This document shows positions 7,783 to 17,314 of a stretch of DNA of 26,786 nt, piece after piece. The stretch's first letter is position 1, and every line of letters starts with the position of its first letter. Position numbers and translations under genes: made by a program. This DNA is from Hymenopellis radicata (Eukaryota > Basidiomycota > Agaricomycetes > Agaricales > Physalacriaceae). The notes beneath the pieces are model-generated. The model was given only the letters and a program-made list of their open reading frames with translations. It had not been told where the DNA came from and searched no databases. The stretch covers positions 1 to 26,786 of the forward strand of contig JADNRX010000680.1 in NCBI GenBank assembly GCA_015501595.1, written 5' to 3'.

Positions 7783-9714
7783 TTACTGTGATGTCACGCT
7801 GACGCGTCCTGTACTTTTTTCCTTCGATCGCGTGTGCAGCCATTCCTCCAGAACATAAGGCGCGTTTTTTAATTCTTTCGCTGTCTTCCATCTATCCTGA
7901 CTTGGATCCTGATCTTTCCAGCGAATCTTATACTTCTTTACGCGTTTATGCTTTCCTTTGTTCCGAAACATTTTCTCTTGTACGATTCTTTCGATTTCGG
8001 TCTCTTCCTCAAGATTTTCCAAGTCGGTAGGATCAAAATGTTTCTCTGGACGCGTCCCGAACTCTGAAGGTGAGACTTTGTATTTTTCCAGATGTGCTAT
8101 ATTCAACACTGGGTGTAGGCGACTATCCGTGGGCAGGCGAAGCTGATACGCGACAGGACTTAGCTTCCGCGTTATTTGAAACGGGCCGTCGTATTTTAAG
8201 AGAAGTTTCCTTCCGCGTCCCTTTTCTTCCTTCCTCAACAACTCAAGACTGTGAGGGTTCAGAACTACGAAGTCTCCTTCCTCGAATTCGGTGAGTAATC
8301 GTCCTTTGTTATATGACTTCTCCTGAAAAGTGCGGCTTAGTGTTAGCGCATCCTTGGCCTGGTTTCTTTCTGCTTCGAATTGTTCTGCCATATCGACCGC
8401 TGCGTCTTCCTCATGTCTTTCGTTGATCTTGCCTGGTATACCCCCCGCTGTAACAAGATCGCCTACTGAACGTGGAATGTAATCCGGATCGCTCAGAATG
8501 GCGGACTCCGTTACAGGATGGTATCCGTATAGAAGAAACGCAGGTGAGCGTGTCGTACTTGAATGTGGTGTTGTGTTATATGACAATGCTAATCGGTCAA
8601 GCCATTTGTCCCAATCGTCGCGCGCAGGTCCAACGTAGGCGCGGAGCGCGATCTCCAGTCCTTGATTCAGGACCTCTGTCTGCCCGTCTGCCTGTGGATG
8701 GTGAGAGGTTGTAAGGGCTCTTTTCATACCCATAAGCTCACATACCTCTTTCCAGAATGAATTTCGCCAGCGTGTATCGCGGTCCGTAATCACCTGTTTC
8801 GGTATTCCATACCGACAGATAATTTCTTTGACAAATATCTCTGCCGTCTCTTTAGAGTCGATCTGGACGGAACATGGAATGAATATTCCGAACTTGGTAA
8901 GTTTGTCGACTAGGACTAGGACATTGTCAAACTTTCCTGACGATAGTGGTAATTCCGGTATGAAGTCCATGCTGACTACTTCAAATGGCATGGTTGGAAT
9001 AGGGATCGGCTGTAGGAGGCCTACAGGTGCGTGTCGGCGTGGTTTCGTTTTCTGACAGACGTCGCATGTACTCACATATCGCTTGAGATCGCGAGACATT
9101 CCGGGCCAATAGTGTGTTCCTGCCAGGCGATTGTATCCTCGGTGATAGCCTGCATGTGCGCTCTCTGCTGGTGAGTTGTGAACTAGACTCATCACCTCGA
9201 GTCTTAGTGATTTCGGTACACAGAGTCGATTATTCCCGTTGCTATCCTCAAAAAAGATGAGGCCGCTCTCTGCATAGTAGTACTGTGGATATTTCGCATT
9301 CGAATGATATAGTGGACTCTGGATCGACTGGATAACGTCCTCGAAGTGAGGATCCTTGTGGTATGCATCTCTCCAGCGTTCAATTTCTTCTTCTATCATG
9401 CTGATTTGTACATTGTAGGTCTTGCTGTACTGGATTGGCTCTGTGTAATCAGCACCACTCTCTATCTGGCCCACGTCGTCTTCGTCAATGTCCTGTGTTT
9501 GACTCCGGAGAAATTTTGTAGCTACGGTAAGCAGTTTGTGTTCAAACTTCTCGCCCAACTCTCCATACATAGCTTTCAGGACATCTTCGCTATGTCTGGT
9601 CAGATCCACTGCCAGTGAAACATCTGATTTAGGTCCGGATTCCGGTGGTAATCTTCGACGAAGACGGGAAATAGGATCGACGTTGGAGTGTACGCGCCCT
9701 GCACGATGGATTAT
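7783..9714 (-). CDS. pol: Pol, 3' part: end of RNase H region, integrase and chromodomain
   Basis: Integrase splices the element's DNA into the chromosome. This frame opens at 9714 with ATA-ATC-CAT and the conserved HRAGRVHSNVDPISR block that normally follows RNase H without a break. Counting from the ATG at 9609, the zinc-binding H/H...C182-x2-C185 region precedes the catalytic core D215, D276 and E312. The D-D spacing is 60 residues and D-E is 35, as expected for retroviral-type integrases. A GPY-like region follows (LLKYDGPFQITRKL). Residues about 536-595 form a chromodomain (EIERIVQE, YKIRWKDQD, DRWKTAKELKNAP), which in chromoviruses guides integration to methylated-histone chromatin; the first cage aromatic is not obvious. 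It is in the -1 frame relative to the upstream frame. A separate start at 9609 is unlikely to be used. Confidence 0.93.
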   Translation of the reverse strand: MIHRAGRVHSNVDPISRLRRRLPPESGPKSDVSLAVDLTRHSEDVLKAMYGELGEKFEHKLLTVATKFLRSQTQDIDEDDVGQIESGADYTEPIQYSKTYNVQISMIEEEIERWRDAYHKDPHFEDVIQSIQSPLYHSNAKYPQYYYAESGLIFFEDSNGNNRLCVPKSLRLEVMSLVHNSPAESAHAGYHRGYNRLAGTHYWPGMSRDLKRYVSTCDVCQKTKPRRHAPVGLLQPIPIPTMPFEVVSMDFIPELPLSSGKFDNVLVLVDKLTKFGIFIPCSVQIDSKETAEIFVKEIICRYGIPKQVITDRDTRWRNSFWKEVCELMGMKRALTTSHHPQADGQTEVLNQGLEIALRAYVGPARDDWDKWLDRLALSYNTTPHSSTTRSPAFLLYGYHPVTESAILSDPDYIPRSVGDLVTAGGIPGKINERHEEDAAVDMAEQFEAERNQAKDALTLSRTFQEKSYNKGRLLTEFEEGDFVVLNPHSLELLRKEEKGRGRKLLLKYDGPFQITRKLSPVAYQLRLPTDSRLHPVLNIAHLEKYKVSPSEFGTRPEKHFDPTDLENLEEETEIERIVQEKMFRNKGKHKRVKKYKIRWKDQDPSQDRWKTAKELKNAPYVLEEWLHTRSKEKSTGRVSVTSQ

Positions 9715-12700
9715 GTGAAGATTTGGAAAAGCAGAGAATACGGTCCCCAGGTGAGGAGTCTTCGATTTACGTTCTGAAACGTCTTACTCCAGGTCAGTGC
9801 TGCATGGTCCGTAATAGCCAAGATGGTTCCTCCTTCAATGAAAGGTTGGAACTTAATCAAGGCTTCTTTCAATGCTAAAGCTTCCCGTTCGGTTGGTGAG
9901 TAATTCCGCTCAGCTGACTTGAGTACCCTTGACCAGTAGCAGATTACACGCTCCACGAACACTTCTGTATCATCGAATTTCTCAGCCCATTTGCCAGGTT
10001 CTGGTACGTCGTTTGACTCCTTCGATATGACGGCCACCAGTTGAGGTATGGCTTCTCCTGCATCAAATGCTTTTCGTAATCGCTCATACATACGTGTGCC
10101 TTGTAGATCGCGAATCTTAATAGGCTGTACTTGTTGCAGGATTCCAGCTAGTCCGTAGTCGCAAGCGTCCGTGTATACACGATACGGCTTACCTGGAATC
10201 GCGTATCCTCTAACTGGAGCGTTCGATAATACTTGTTTGCACAATTCGAAGGCCTCGTCATGTAGTGTCGTCCAATCCCACTCAGTTCCTTTTCTCAATA
10301 GCTGGAACAAGGGCTGAGCAATCCAGGCGTAGAATGGTACGTATGCTGAAAAATAGACCATCATACCTAAGAAGGTATGAAGCTCCTTGACGTTCCGTGG
10401 TGTTTCCAACATGAGGATCGCCTCGACCTTCTGTTTGTGAGTTGACATTCCGAGTCGTGATACTTTCTGTCCGAGCAGAAGAAGCGACTGATATGCAAAG
10501 TTGCACTTTTTGGGTGAAAGCGTCAGTCCTGACCTCACGATGGCACTTAGTACCTGATCAAGATGTTCCAGGTGTTCGTCAAACGTAAGTGAGAAGATGA
10601 CTATGTCGTCTATGTATACTAATGCAAAGATCCACAGGAATGGAGCTAAGATATTTTGCATTACTCTCTGAAATACGCTCGGTCCATTTCGATAGCCAAA
10701 CGGCATGCGAGCGAAGCGCCACAAACCGCGATGCGACCGGAAACTTAACATGTCCCGTGAGTCTTCGTGCATGGTCAATTGGGTAAACCCTGAAAGTGCG
10801 TCGAGAGTGGTTAGCCACTGCGCACCTGTGAGGGCTTGAGTTATGTCATCCTGACGAGGTAAAGGAAATTCGTCTGGAATAACCATAGCATTCAGCTTCC
10901 TGTAGTCGATTACCATGTGTGGCTTACCTCCTCGATAGGTAATAAATGCTGGTGCTCCCCATGGACTCGTTGATGGCTCAATTACGCCGAGTTGGACCCA
11001 AGAGTCCATCTGCTTGTCCATCACCTCTCGATTGGCTGGGGAAACAGGAAAGGGTGGCAAGGAGACAGGTTCTGCGTTAGGCTTAAGCTGAATCTTAACG
11101 TGAGCATCGTAGTTTCCGAGTCGTCCGTCGAGTCCGAATGCCTGCTTGTTTTTCTCCAATATCTTGATAAGTGCCATCCGTTGTTCGTCGTTCAGTTCTG
11201 GTGATATATTCACAGCGGATATGAATTCTTGAGATGAAATAGGATCTGGCGGCGTGTCTGAGGTCTTGGGCCCTCCTTCAATAGGTTCTGAAGCGGATGG
11301 ATCATCAGCCTCAGTCGCGTTCCGTTGAGCTTTAGACGTGATCTCCGTCTGACTTTGCGTTAGAGAAGATCGCGGATCGGAGATCGGGCCGATCTCCGGA
11401 TCTCTGTTCCGTTCCACCATTTGCTTGACCAGATTGGCATACTGTTCTTGCTTCTGACGCGTCTCAGCATCATCAACACGTTTATCCAACCAATTTCTCG
11501 GATTATAGGATTGGGCTAATACCTGGCCCGCGGCTATGACCACCGGCTGGTCGGAAAAATTTGCGATGTGCAGAAAGGGAGCCTCTCGAGAGATTAGCGA
11601 ATCTGGTGAGCCCCAGATCGTTCTTGCGTTGTTATCCTGCTGTAGGCATTTTACGACTAACGTGCTGTCCGAACTCTCTGGGAATTGGAGAATTACTGGG
11701 ACCTTGATGCAGCTTTCTGGACTCACAACGGTTCTTCTCGCGGCTCTGACGGCGTGACTCTGTCTTCTTGCACGTTCCCGTTTCTTTGCTTTTTGTGCCT
11801 TGCGGTGGACTTGGATTTTGGTCAGTCCGGGGATTTCAGGAGGGTGCGCTCTGACTGAAAATGCCCGTCCGCCGGATAGTTTTCTGCCTCCGTTTAACGA
11901 GTTCTGTACTTCTATTTCTCGTCCTGTGTCCGAGAAATTGACGAAGGTACGTCCGTCTCTTCGAATTGTGGAAAGAGAGTATTGATCCGCGAAATCATTA
12001 CCTAGGACTATCGGAGAAGTCATGTTGGGTACGAGGTAAGCGTCTATGTTCATCTGAACAGGTCCCTTATCCGTTTCGAAGTACAGATCTATGTTAATGT
12101 ACTCGTTTATCATGGTATGCCCGGTAACCTCAATGATTTTGATTCTCTGCCCAACTCGCGGTCTAGGGTGAGTGGACAGTGTCCTCCAAGCTTCTTCTGA
12201 TATTAACGTGATGTCAGAACCTGAATCAATAACGACGGTCGAGGGATCTAGTCCGACCCCGTTTACCCCTACCTGTGTTTCGACGACTCGGCTTCCTAAG
12301 AAGGTGGATCCTGACGGTCGAGCCATCACCCTCTGTAATTCTAATAAGGGCCTGCTTGGGTGAGTACTTGTACTTGTCTTCACTTTGTAGCTGACTCGAT
12401 TGATGTCCTTTGCTAGACGTCTACGTGACCGCCTGTTCAACGCTGGTTTTTGGTAGAAGGACGTGCAGGCTGTCGTGCGTGCAAAAGACGTTCGTCCTGA
12501 GGAGTCTGATGAAAATTCTGTTTGGTACGTATTTCCACCATTACTGCCCCCCGAGACTCTTTCAACCGACTCCTCAGTGCCAGCTTGAGTCGCTCGAGGG
12601 CCCTCATCAAAATCCAGCTCGACTTCTTCTTCAGAATCCTCCGCTTCCATTTCGTCAAGTACGTCGCAATATAAATCCTCGTATGCATCCATAGCTTCTC

Positions 12701-15674
12701 GTAAGTCGTCATCCGTCTGCGCTAGTCGCGTTCGCGCCGTCCTGAATGCTTTCTTAGCATACTTGCATTCGCGGTCCCAGTGCATATCACTGCCGCAGTG
12801 TCGACAAGGACGCGCGCCTTTAGCCTTGGGTGTTAGCCCCTTCGTCGTGACGTTTGAATCGTCTTTAGGAAATGCTGGAGGTGGGAGTTTTTCAGAGGCT
12901 CCGACAAGGTTGACACGTACGTTTCTTTGATAGCGATCCTCATAGCGCGGTCGCTGTGGCAGACACTCGACAAGTGCTTCCTCATGGAAACGTATTGCAC
13001 GTTGCAGCTCTACGACTGTCTGATACAGGTGAGTTGTCAGGATCATGTTCCATTGACTAGGAGCCCCATCCATGATCTCACTAATCATTTCGGAATCGTC
13101 AAAGTTATACGCTGTGGTTAACAAATCGGCTTTTCGAATGAAGTATTCGCTGGGGCTCTCTCTGGTATGTCCGCCTTCTCTGAATTTTGCGTCGCTAGCT
13201 CGCTTACGCAACTTTTCCCACCACTTCTTCGTCATGTAGTAGCCTGTGATTTCTTCTCGCAATACAGGCCACTCGACCTCAATTCGTCGTCGATGGTCAA
13301 AAGGTAACGACCAGTACCAGCTGCTAGCAGCGCCGGTAAGCCGTTTGGGTACTATTCGTGCTAGTTGCTGACGCATTCGGATACTCATACTTGCCAGGTC
13401 ATCCATTTTTCGTAGCCAATGGATTATCTGGTCAGTGTCGCCATCCCAGCTTTCGACGTCACTGAGCTTCAACTTCAGGTCGAAGTGTGCTTCAGTAGCC
13501 TTGTTGGAGTCGTCTCTGCCCAATCCAAGTCCTGGGCCGATATAAGGAGGACTGCCGCCTCCCCCACTGGGTGGAATTCCTCCGTTGCCACCGTTAGGAG
13601 AACCGCCGCCACCTCCATTAGGTGGGTTTCCTCCATGACCACCGTTAGGTGGACCGCCGCCTCCTCCATTAGGTGGAATTCCTCCGTTGCTGCCGTTAGG
13701 AGGACCGCCGCCTCCTGGATTCCCTCCGGGACCGCCATTCGGCGGGTTGCCACCCCCAGAACCGCCACTATGAGGAAAACCGCCGTTCCCTGGACCGTTA
13801 CCGTGCGCATCGCCAGGGTCAGGCTTTTCGCCTCCGAAACCTCTACCATGCGGATCGTCTCCACTACTGAAACCCGTTTGGTTTGGATTATTCCTGTTTG
13901 CTGGTCCGGAACTTGTCCCAAACCTCTGATCTCCTTTCTGATTTCCTGCAGGTTCATGATAATTCGAATTCGCGTAGCGATGACTCGAACTTGCATAGCC
14001 GGACGTGTAGGGAGGCGCATCGCCTAGTGCGTAAGAGGTTCTCTTCGGATATGAAGTGGCGTCTGATGTTGATGGGATGACTGGTATCGAATTGGGGTAT
14101 GTAGCGGCAGGTGCCGCACTGTTGGATGCAGAAATCGCGGGTCCCGGATTAATTGATGGAGAACCTCGACCGCGCGATGTCACGCTTTGATTTGCGTTAA
14201 TGAAATTTTCCTTTCGTGATTGATCTGAATCCGCGTGGAATGAAGGAGTCTGAGAGATATGACTAGTCCTTGTGGTCGTTTTCGGGTATGAAAAACCCGA
14301 CTGTGTCGTACCCGAAGCGCTGGTTAAAGGATTTTCCTGCCCAATGACTTCGAAAGGGCCTCGACCAGTCATTGTTCCTCCACGCGTTGAGTAGTGAGTG
14401 GGGCGAAATGTCGTTGATATGGGCTGTGGTGCCACATGGTGAGATTCATGTTGACCGTCGGCTCCGCTGTCATCAAATCTCAGCTGTCGTGGTCCTGCGT
14501 TCGTACTGGATGACGGCTCCTGTTTTCGTTGATGTAAGAAGCTCGATATTGATGAGTTATCCATTGTCGCAGGATTCGGATCCATGCCGATCTTTTGGGA
14601 GATTTGCACGCTGCCTCGCGAGGTGCCAGATGTATATCTTTCGGCTCGTTCCTGCATTTCTCTGCTTTCTTGGTCGATGTCTCCACGTCTCGGGACTCCA
14701 GCATCCCAGTCGTGATACTCATCCAACTTAGCGAGTAGATGCTCTGTTTGCGCAACGAGCCCTAGGCAAAAGATCTCATAATCATGTCTCAAAACCCACC
14801 AATCAATGTTATTCTCTGGTCCCCACGCGGGTAGAGTCACTGATTTCTTGCCAAATTGGATTAAGGAACTTGACGCGACATAAATTCTTTGTTGCAGCGC
14901 TTGCAGTAATCGTCGGTAATGTCCTTCTTCAGGGCGATAGCCATGTATCATGCCATCCTCTTCCCTAACGACAATAGGCTCATTTATGACTTTCAAAAGA
15001 AGCTGTATTTCCTTATGGAAAGTAACATATGCTTGTTCGAATGACAAGGTGCTCATAACTGAGTAGTCTATGTTGTCCTCGTCCGCGTCTGACAGCAGCT
15101 CTAAAGCCGTGATCCTTCGGTCGAGCCATTCCTGGCATTCTTCCTTCCTTCGTTTATCGTCGTGAGGCCATTCCTCCCCCACCGAACGATGGATCGCGGT
15201 CTTTGGCTGAAAATGGATCAGAGGCGGAACTCGGATCTGATCATACATGAGATTTGGTTCCTCCCATCCGCCTGTCGGACGCGGAAATGCACCTTCCAGC
15301 TTGAGACTGAATGGATCTGAGTCATAAAGGTCCCCGGTGCGAAGGTGTCCCCAGTCCGCGTCGACGTCCGCAGGCTGTATCCTGCCCTTTGCTTTCCGGC
15401 GCCTGTGATTAACGTGTCGATCGTCCACGGGTGTCACCGAGACTGATTCAGAGGCACGCTGCTCCGCATCAGTGTCGATCTCGGTGATAGCGATAGTCCC
15501 CGGCGCCTGTATCGGGACTGCTGTTGCGTCGGAGGTAGTTGTAGCTGCTGATAGCGTGTCCTCAGCAGATGGAGAAGCGTTCGAGAGGTCGGCCGATGCC
15601 GTCAAGGTACGACCTGTGTGATATGATGACCTGGGGACCTGCCCCATCGAATATAATGATATCTGTGAAGACAT
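9711..15674 (-). CDS. gag-pol: Gag-Pol, 5' part: Gag, protease, reverse transcriptase, RNase H
   Basis: One uninterrupted frame. I chose the ATG at 15674 (A at -3, 66 nt after the LTR); the frame is open upstream into the LTR, but those residues come from LTR sequence. From that Met: a 730-residue N-terminal extension ending in a Gly/Pro/Asn-rich stretch (PPNGG-type repeats); capsid-like Gag from about 732; zinc knuckle CRHCGSDMHWDREC at 957-970 (CX2CX4HX4C); aspartic protease DSGSD at 1150; reverse transcriptase from about 1520 with VIEPSTSPWGAP at 1564 and catalytic YIDD at 1687; RNase H with TDAC (Asp 1836), SPTEREALAL and ITDHAAL. It stops (TAA, 9713-9711) right after LLFQIFT, just before the HRAGR block. 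Gag and Pol share one frame, so Gag excess must come from processing or turnover. Confidence 0.95.
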   Translation of the reverse strand: MSSQISLYSMGQVPRSSYHTGRTLTASADLSNASPSAEDTLSAATTTSDATAVPIQAPGTIAITEIDTDAEQRASESVSVTPVDDRHVNHRRRKAKGRIQPADVDADWGHLRTGDLYDSDPFSLKLEGAFPRPTGGWEEPNLMYDQIRVPPLIHFQPKTAIHRSVGEEWPHDDKRRKEECQEWLDRRITALELLSDADEDNIDYSVMSTLSFEQAYVTFHKEIQLLLKVINEPIVVREEDGMIHGYRPEEGHYRRLLQALQQRIYVASSSLIQFGKKSVTLPAWGPENNIDWWVLRHDYEIFCLGLVAQTEHLLAKLDEYHDWDAGVPRRGDIDQESREMQERAERYTSGTSRGSVQISQKIGMDPNPATMDNSSISSFLHQRKQEPSSSTNAGPRQLRFDDSGADGQHESHHVAPQPISTTFRPTHYSTRGGTMTGRGPFEVIGQENPLTSASGTTQSGFSYPKTTTRTSHISQTPSFHADSDQSRKENFINANQSVTSRGRGSPSINPGPAISASNSAAPAATYPNSIPVIPSTSDATSYPKRTSYALGDAPPYTSGYASSSHRYANSNYHEPAGNQKGDQRFGTSSGPANRNNPNQTGFSSGDDPHGRGFGGEKPDPGDAHGNGPGNGGFPHSGGSGGGNPPNGGPGGNPGGGGPPNGSNGGIPPNGGGGGPPNGGHGGNPPNGGGGGSPNGGNGGIPPSGGGGSPPYIGPGLGLGRDDSNKATEAHFDLKLKLSDVESWDGDTDQIIHWLRKMDDLASMSIRMRQQLARIVPKRLTGAASSWYWSLPFDHRRRIEVEWPVLREEITGYYMTKKWWEKLRKRASDAKFREGGHTRESPSEYFIRKADLLTTAYNFDDSEMISEIMDGAPSQWNMILTTHLYQTVVELQRAIRFHEEALVECLPQRPRYEDRYQRNVRVNLVGASEKLPPPAFPKDDSNVTTKGLTPKAKGARPCRHCGSDMHWDRECKYAKKAFRTARTRLAQTDDDLREAMDAYEDLYCDVLDEMEAEDSEEEVELDFDEGPRATQAGTEESVERVSGGSNGGNTYQTEFSSDSSGRTSFARTTACTSFYQKPALNRRSRRRLAKDINRVSYKVKTSTSTHPSRPLLELQRVMARPSGSTFLGSRVVETQVGVNGVGLDPSTVVIDSGSDITLISEEAWRTLSTHPRPRVGQRIKIIEVTGHTMINEYINIDLYFETDKGPVQMNIDAYLVPNMTSPIVLGNDFADQYSLSTIRRDGRTFVNFSDTGREIEVQNSLNGGRKLSGGRAFSVRAHPPEIPGLTKIQVHRKAQKAKKRERARRQSHAVRAARRTVVSPESCIKVPVILQFPESSDSTLVVKCLQQDNNARTIWGSPDSLISREAPFLHIANFSDQPVVIAAGQVLAQSYNPRNWLDKRVDDAETRQKQEQYANLVKQMVERNRDPEIGPISDPRSSLTQSQTEITSKAQRNATEADDPSASEPIEGGPKTSDTPPDPISSQEFISAVNISPELNDEQRMALIKILEKNKQAFGLDGRLGNYDAHVKIQLKPNAEPVSLPPFPVSPANREVMDKQMDSWVQLGVIEPSTSPWGAPAFITYRGGKPHMVIDYRKLNAMVIPDEFPLPRQDDITQALTGAQWLTTLDALSGFTQLTMHEDSRDMLSFRSHRGLWRFARMPFGYRNGPSVFQRVMQNILAPFLWIFALVYIDDIVIFSLTFDEHLEHLDQVLSAIVRSGLTLSPKKCNFAYQSLLLLGQKVSRLGMSTHKQKVEAILMLETPRNVKELHTFLGMMVYFSAYVPFYAWIAQPLFQLLRKGTEWDWTTLHDEAFELCKQVLSNAPVRGYAIPGKPYRVYTDACDYGLAGILQQVQPIKIRDLQGTRMYERLRKAFDAGEAIPQLVAVISKESNDVPEPGKWAEKFDDTEVFVERVICYWSRVLKSAERNYSPTEREALALKEALIKFQPFIEGGTILAITDHAALTWSKTFQNVNRRLLTWGPYSLLFQIFT

Positions 15675-15721
15675 CGTGGTATGCGCTTGCGTTTGGACTG
15701 AAGTGGTTCCGACCCGTAACG

Positions 15722-15740
15722 AAGACAATGTGTCCACCAA
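15722..15740 (-). promoter_or_regulatory. Putative primer-binding site
   Basis: Directly after the 5' LTR (element sense) comes T-TGGTGGACACATTGTC. The TGG one base inside the LTR edge fits pairing with the CCA end of a tRNA, whose 3' end would read ...TGTCCACCA. I cannot name the tRNA. Some chromoviruses self-prime instead, which is a real alternative. Confidence 0.5.
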
Positions 15741-16295
15741 TGTTGTGAATGTGTGTAGATTTGGGTGATGCGCGTGCGTGCGCGAGAGCGTGGTTCGTAA
15801 TGCTGTGCAAGTGAGCAGTGTGGCTGTGCACTTGTGAGCGGGCGTGGGTTCGGTTACCGGTGAGAACCTAGTAGTCGGGTGTACGTGTAGTGTGAAATAG
15901 AGTGTGTGTTGGCGCACAGTCTGATCGTGCGTATGCCAGAAGAGTGAGTGAAGGTAAGCGAAGTCTTATCTCGCGTTACCAAGGTCGTGTGTGTGTTCCG
16001 CGAAGTCTTATCTCGCGTTGTGGAACGATGGCAGCTTAATTCTTGTAGTTAAGCTAGGTTGTAATCATGAGTGTAAAAAGGTTATGTATTCAAGGCCACT
16101 TCTTCATATATATACTAGTACAGTAGATTCATGACTCAGTTGAGGAGTCAGTAAGAGTAAGAAAAAGTCATTAAGCGGTAGCTCAGGCCTACCGATGAGT
16201 CAAGGTGAGTAGTTGAAAGAAAGAGAAAGGTTTCATAGAGTCAGGCCAGTCCGAGATGCCCTTGGAAACTAATCAATGTTAAGAATTCCATAACA
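15741..16295 (-). repeat. 5' LTR (555 bp) with promoter
   Basis: Same length and, as far as I can compare, same sequence as the copy at 5286-5840. A TATA tract (TATATATATGAAG, minus strand) at about 16106-16115 is the likely U3 promoter for the genomic RNA. The left third in plus orientation is read as an open extension of the gag frame, but the likely gag start is outside the LTR. Confidence 0.95.
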
Positions 16296-16552
16296 ATATT
16301 TCAAACCTTGTCTGATGCCCTTTTCAGTAACAGGAACTCAGAGCTTACGCGCTTACGCCTCAAAGTGTCTGTCTCATGGCCACCATCCGTGCGGGTTTCG
16401 ACAAGCTGTTAGATGATGGCATGGTGGAGCGCCACAATCCCTCCTTGATCTGGTCTGGTCTCTACTTGGCGACTTTCTGCGATACGTGCTCTTTATCATC
16501 CAGGAGCCTACATACGAAGCTCGCCTCTACGAGTAGTAATTTTGTCGGTTGA
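16296..16552 (+). pseudogene. Truncated fragment of the right-hand paralogue family
   Basis: From a splice acceptor (CCCTTTTCAG, ending 16327) the sequence encodes SLMATIRAGFDKLLDDG followed by MVERHNPS. This matches SLMTAPIRLIIDRLSDDD / ILERHKS in the family member at 22.5-24.1 kb, including a splice acceptor at the equivalent place. Similarity fades after about 16495 and the frame stops at 16550-16552. The retrotransposon edge lies only 32 bp before the acceptor, so everything upstream of this exon is missing here. It is a relic, not a working gene. Confidence 0.6.
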
Positions 16553-17314
16553 TAAGCCACTCCAGAATATTCGTACCACGTGAAGAGTGGATGGATTCGT
16601 GGAGGGGGGGGGGGGCAGATCACATTTTGATGATGGAGGACGGTAAGTGTCTGGCATGGGCCTGAGCGAAAGGGACCGTAAAAGCGGATTTTTGGAATAC
16701 TCTCGACGTAGTCCCACAGGGCGCTTCTTACAAGAGCGACAGCCGGTTCGCCATGACGGACCCCTCGCGCCGATAGCACATGTGCAGTTTACCCGCCTTC
16801 TCGACGATTTCAGGGACAATCTCTGCCATTGCTCACAATTCTAATCCCTCGGTACATAGACGCAGGTCGACCTCAATGCCGTCAAACAGTCTTCCCTGCC
16901 ATCTACAATTTTCCCTCCCGTCATCGCGGCTGCCTACTCTAATGTACGCCACATCGCAGATAATACCGAACAGGGACTCAGTTGTAACTTTATTTGGAGA
17001 GATCATGGTTCGCATCTTGAGTCAATGTGAAGCGAAGGAAAGCTAATCTGCGGTCTAGGTCGATACCTCGTCATGATGTTTCTCTGAGGGACATGGTAAA
17101 CATATCAGTGGAACCGTTCAAGATCCTGCACAGCGCCTGAGATTCCATACTCGACATTCTTCTCATTTCCAGGAAATTTGGTAGCGGTCTTCTGAACTGG
17201 GATATTAGTACTTTATACGACACTGGTCATTCTGCGGCGCGTGAGAACCAGATAACTTTAACATCAGATATAGAGTAAAAGCGAACACTCCGTGACCTCT
17301 CTTCAGCCGCGACC
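16553..17314. other. Intergenic region with a G12 run and repeat R1 copy 1
   Basis: No convincing gene. A G12 homopolymer lies at 16604-16615. From about 16721 to 16905 the sequence resembles 19101-19310 (shared blocks CGCTTCTTACAAGAGCGACA, ATGTGCAGTTT, CTGACAATCTCTGCC-like, CTCGG-ACATAGACG, GCAGGTCGA). The last 100 bp before 17315 would be the promoter and 5' UTR of the TPR-SET gene; an AT-rich GATATAGAGTAAAAG lies at about 17266-17280. Confidence 0.5.

Larger units (their letters stand above)
5286..16295 (-). mobile_element. Full-length Ty3/Gypsy chromovirus LTR retrotransposon with an extra 3' gene
   Basis: The element is 11,010 bp and transcribed on the minus strand: 5' LTR at 16295-15741, gag-pol at 15674-7783, an intron-containing accessory gene at 7394-5869, and 3' LTR at 5840-5286. 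The domain order PR-RT-RNase H-IN-chromodomain places it in Ty3/Gypsy, chromovirus branch. The two 555-bp LTRs begin TGTTATGG and end CACAACA (element sense) and I found no difference between them, which suggests recent insertion. The flanking five bases differ (GTCTT left, ATATT right), so no target-site duplication is visible. It is long for a fungal chromovirus because of a large Gag N-terminal extension and about 2 kb between integrase and the 3' LTR. Confidence 0.93.

Noticed and set aside
13419..14027. 202-codon plus-strand open frame
   Set aside because: It is the mirror of the Gly/Pro-rich Gag repeat; repetitive GGN/CCN codons keep the opposite frame open. The minus-strand frame continues through conserved Gag and Pol domains.
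15675..15917. Upstream ATG at 15917 as the gag start
   Set aside because: Residues 1-59 are encoded by the LTR and also appear at the other LTR. A start there would lie in the LTR's 3' part (element sense) and is possible only if transcription begins upstream; the ATG at 15674 has a better position and context.
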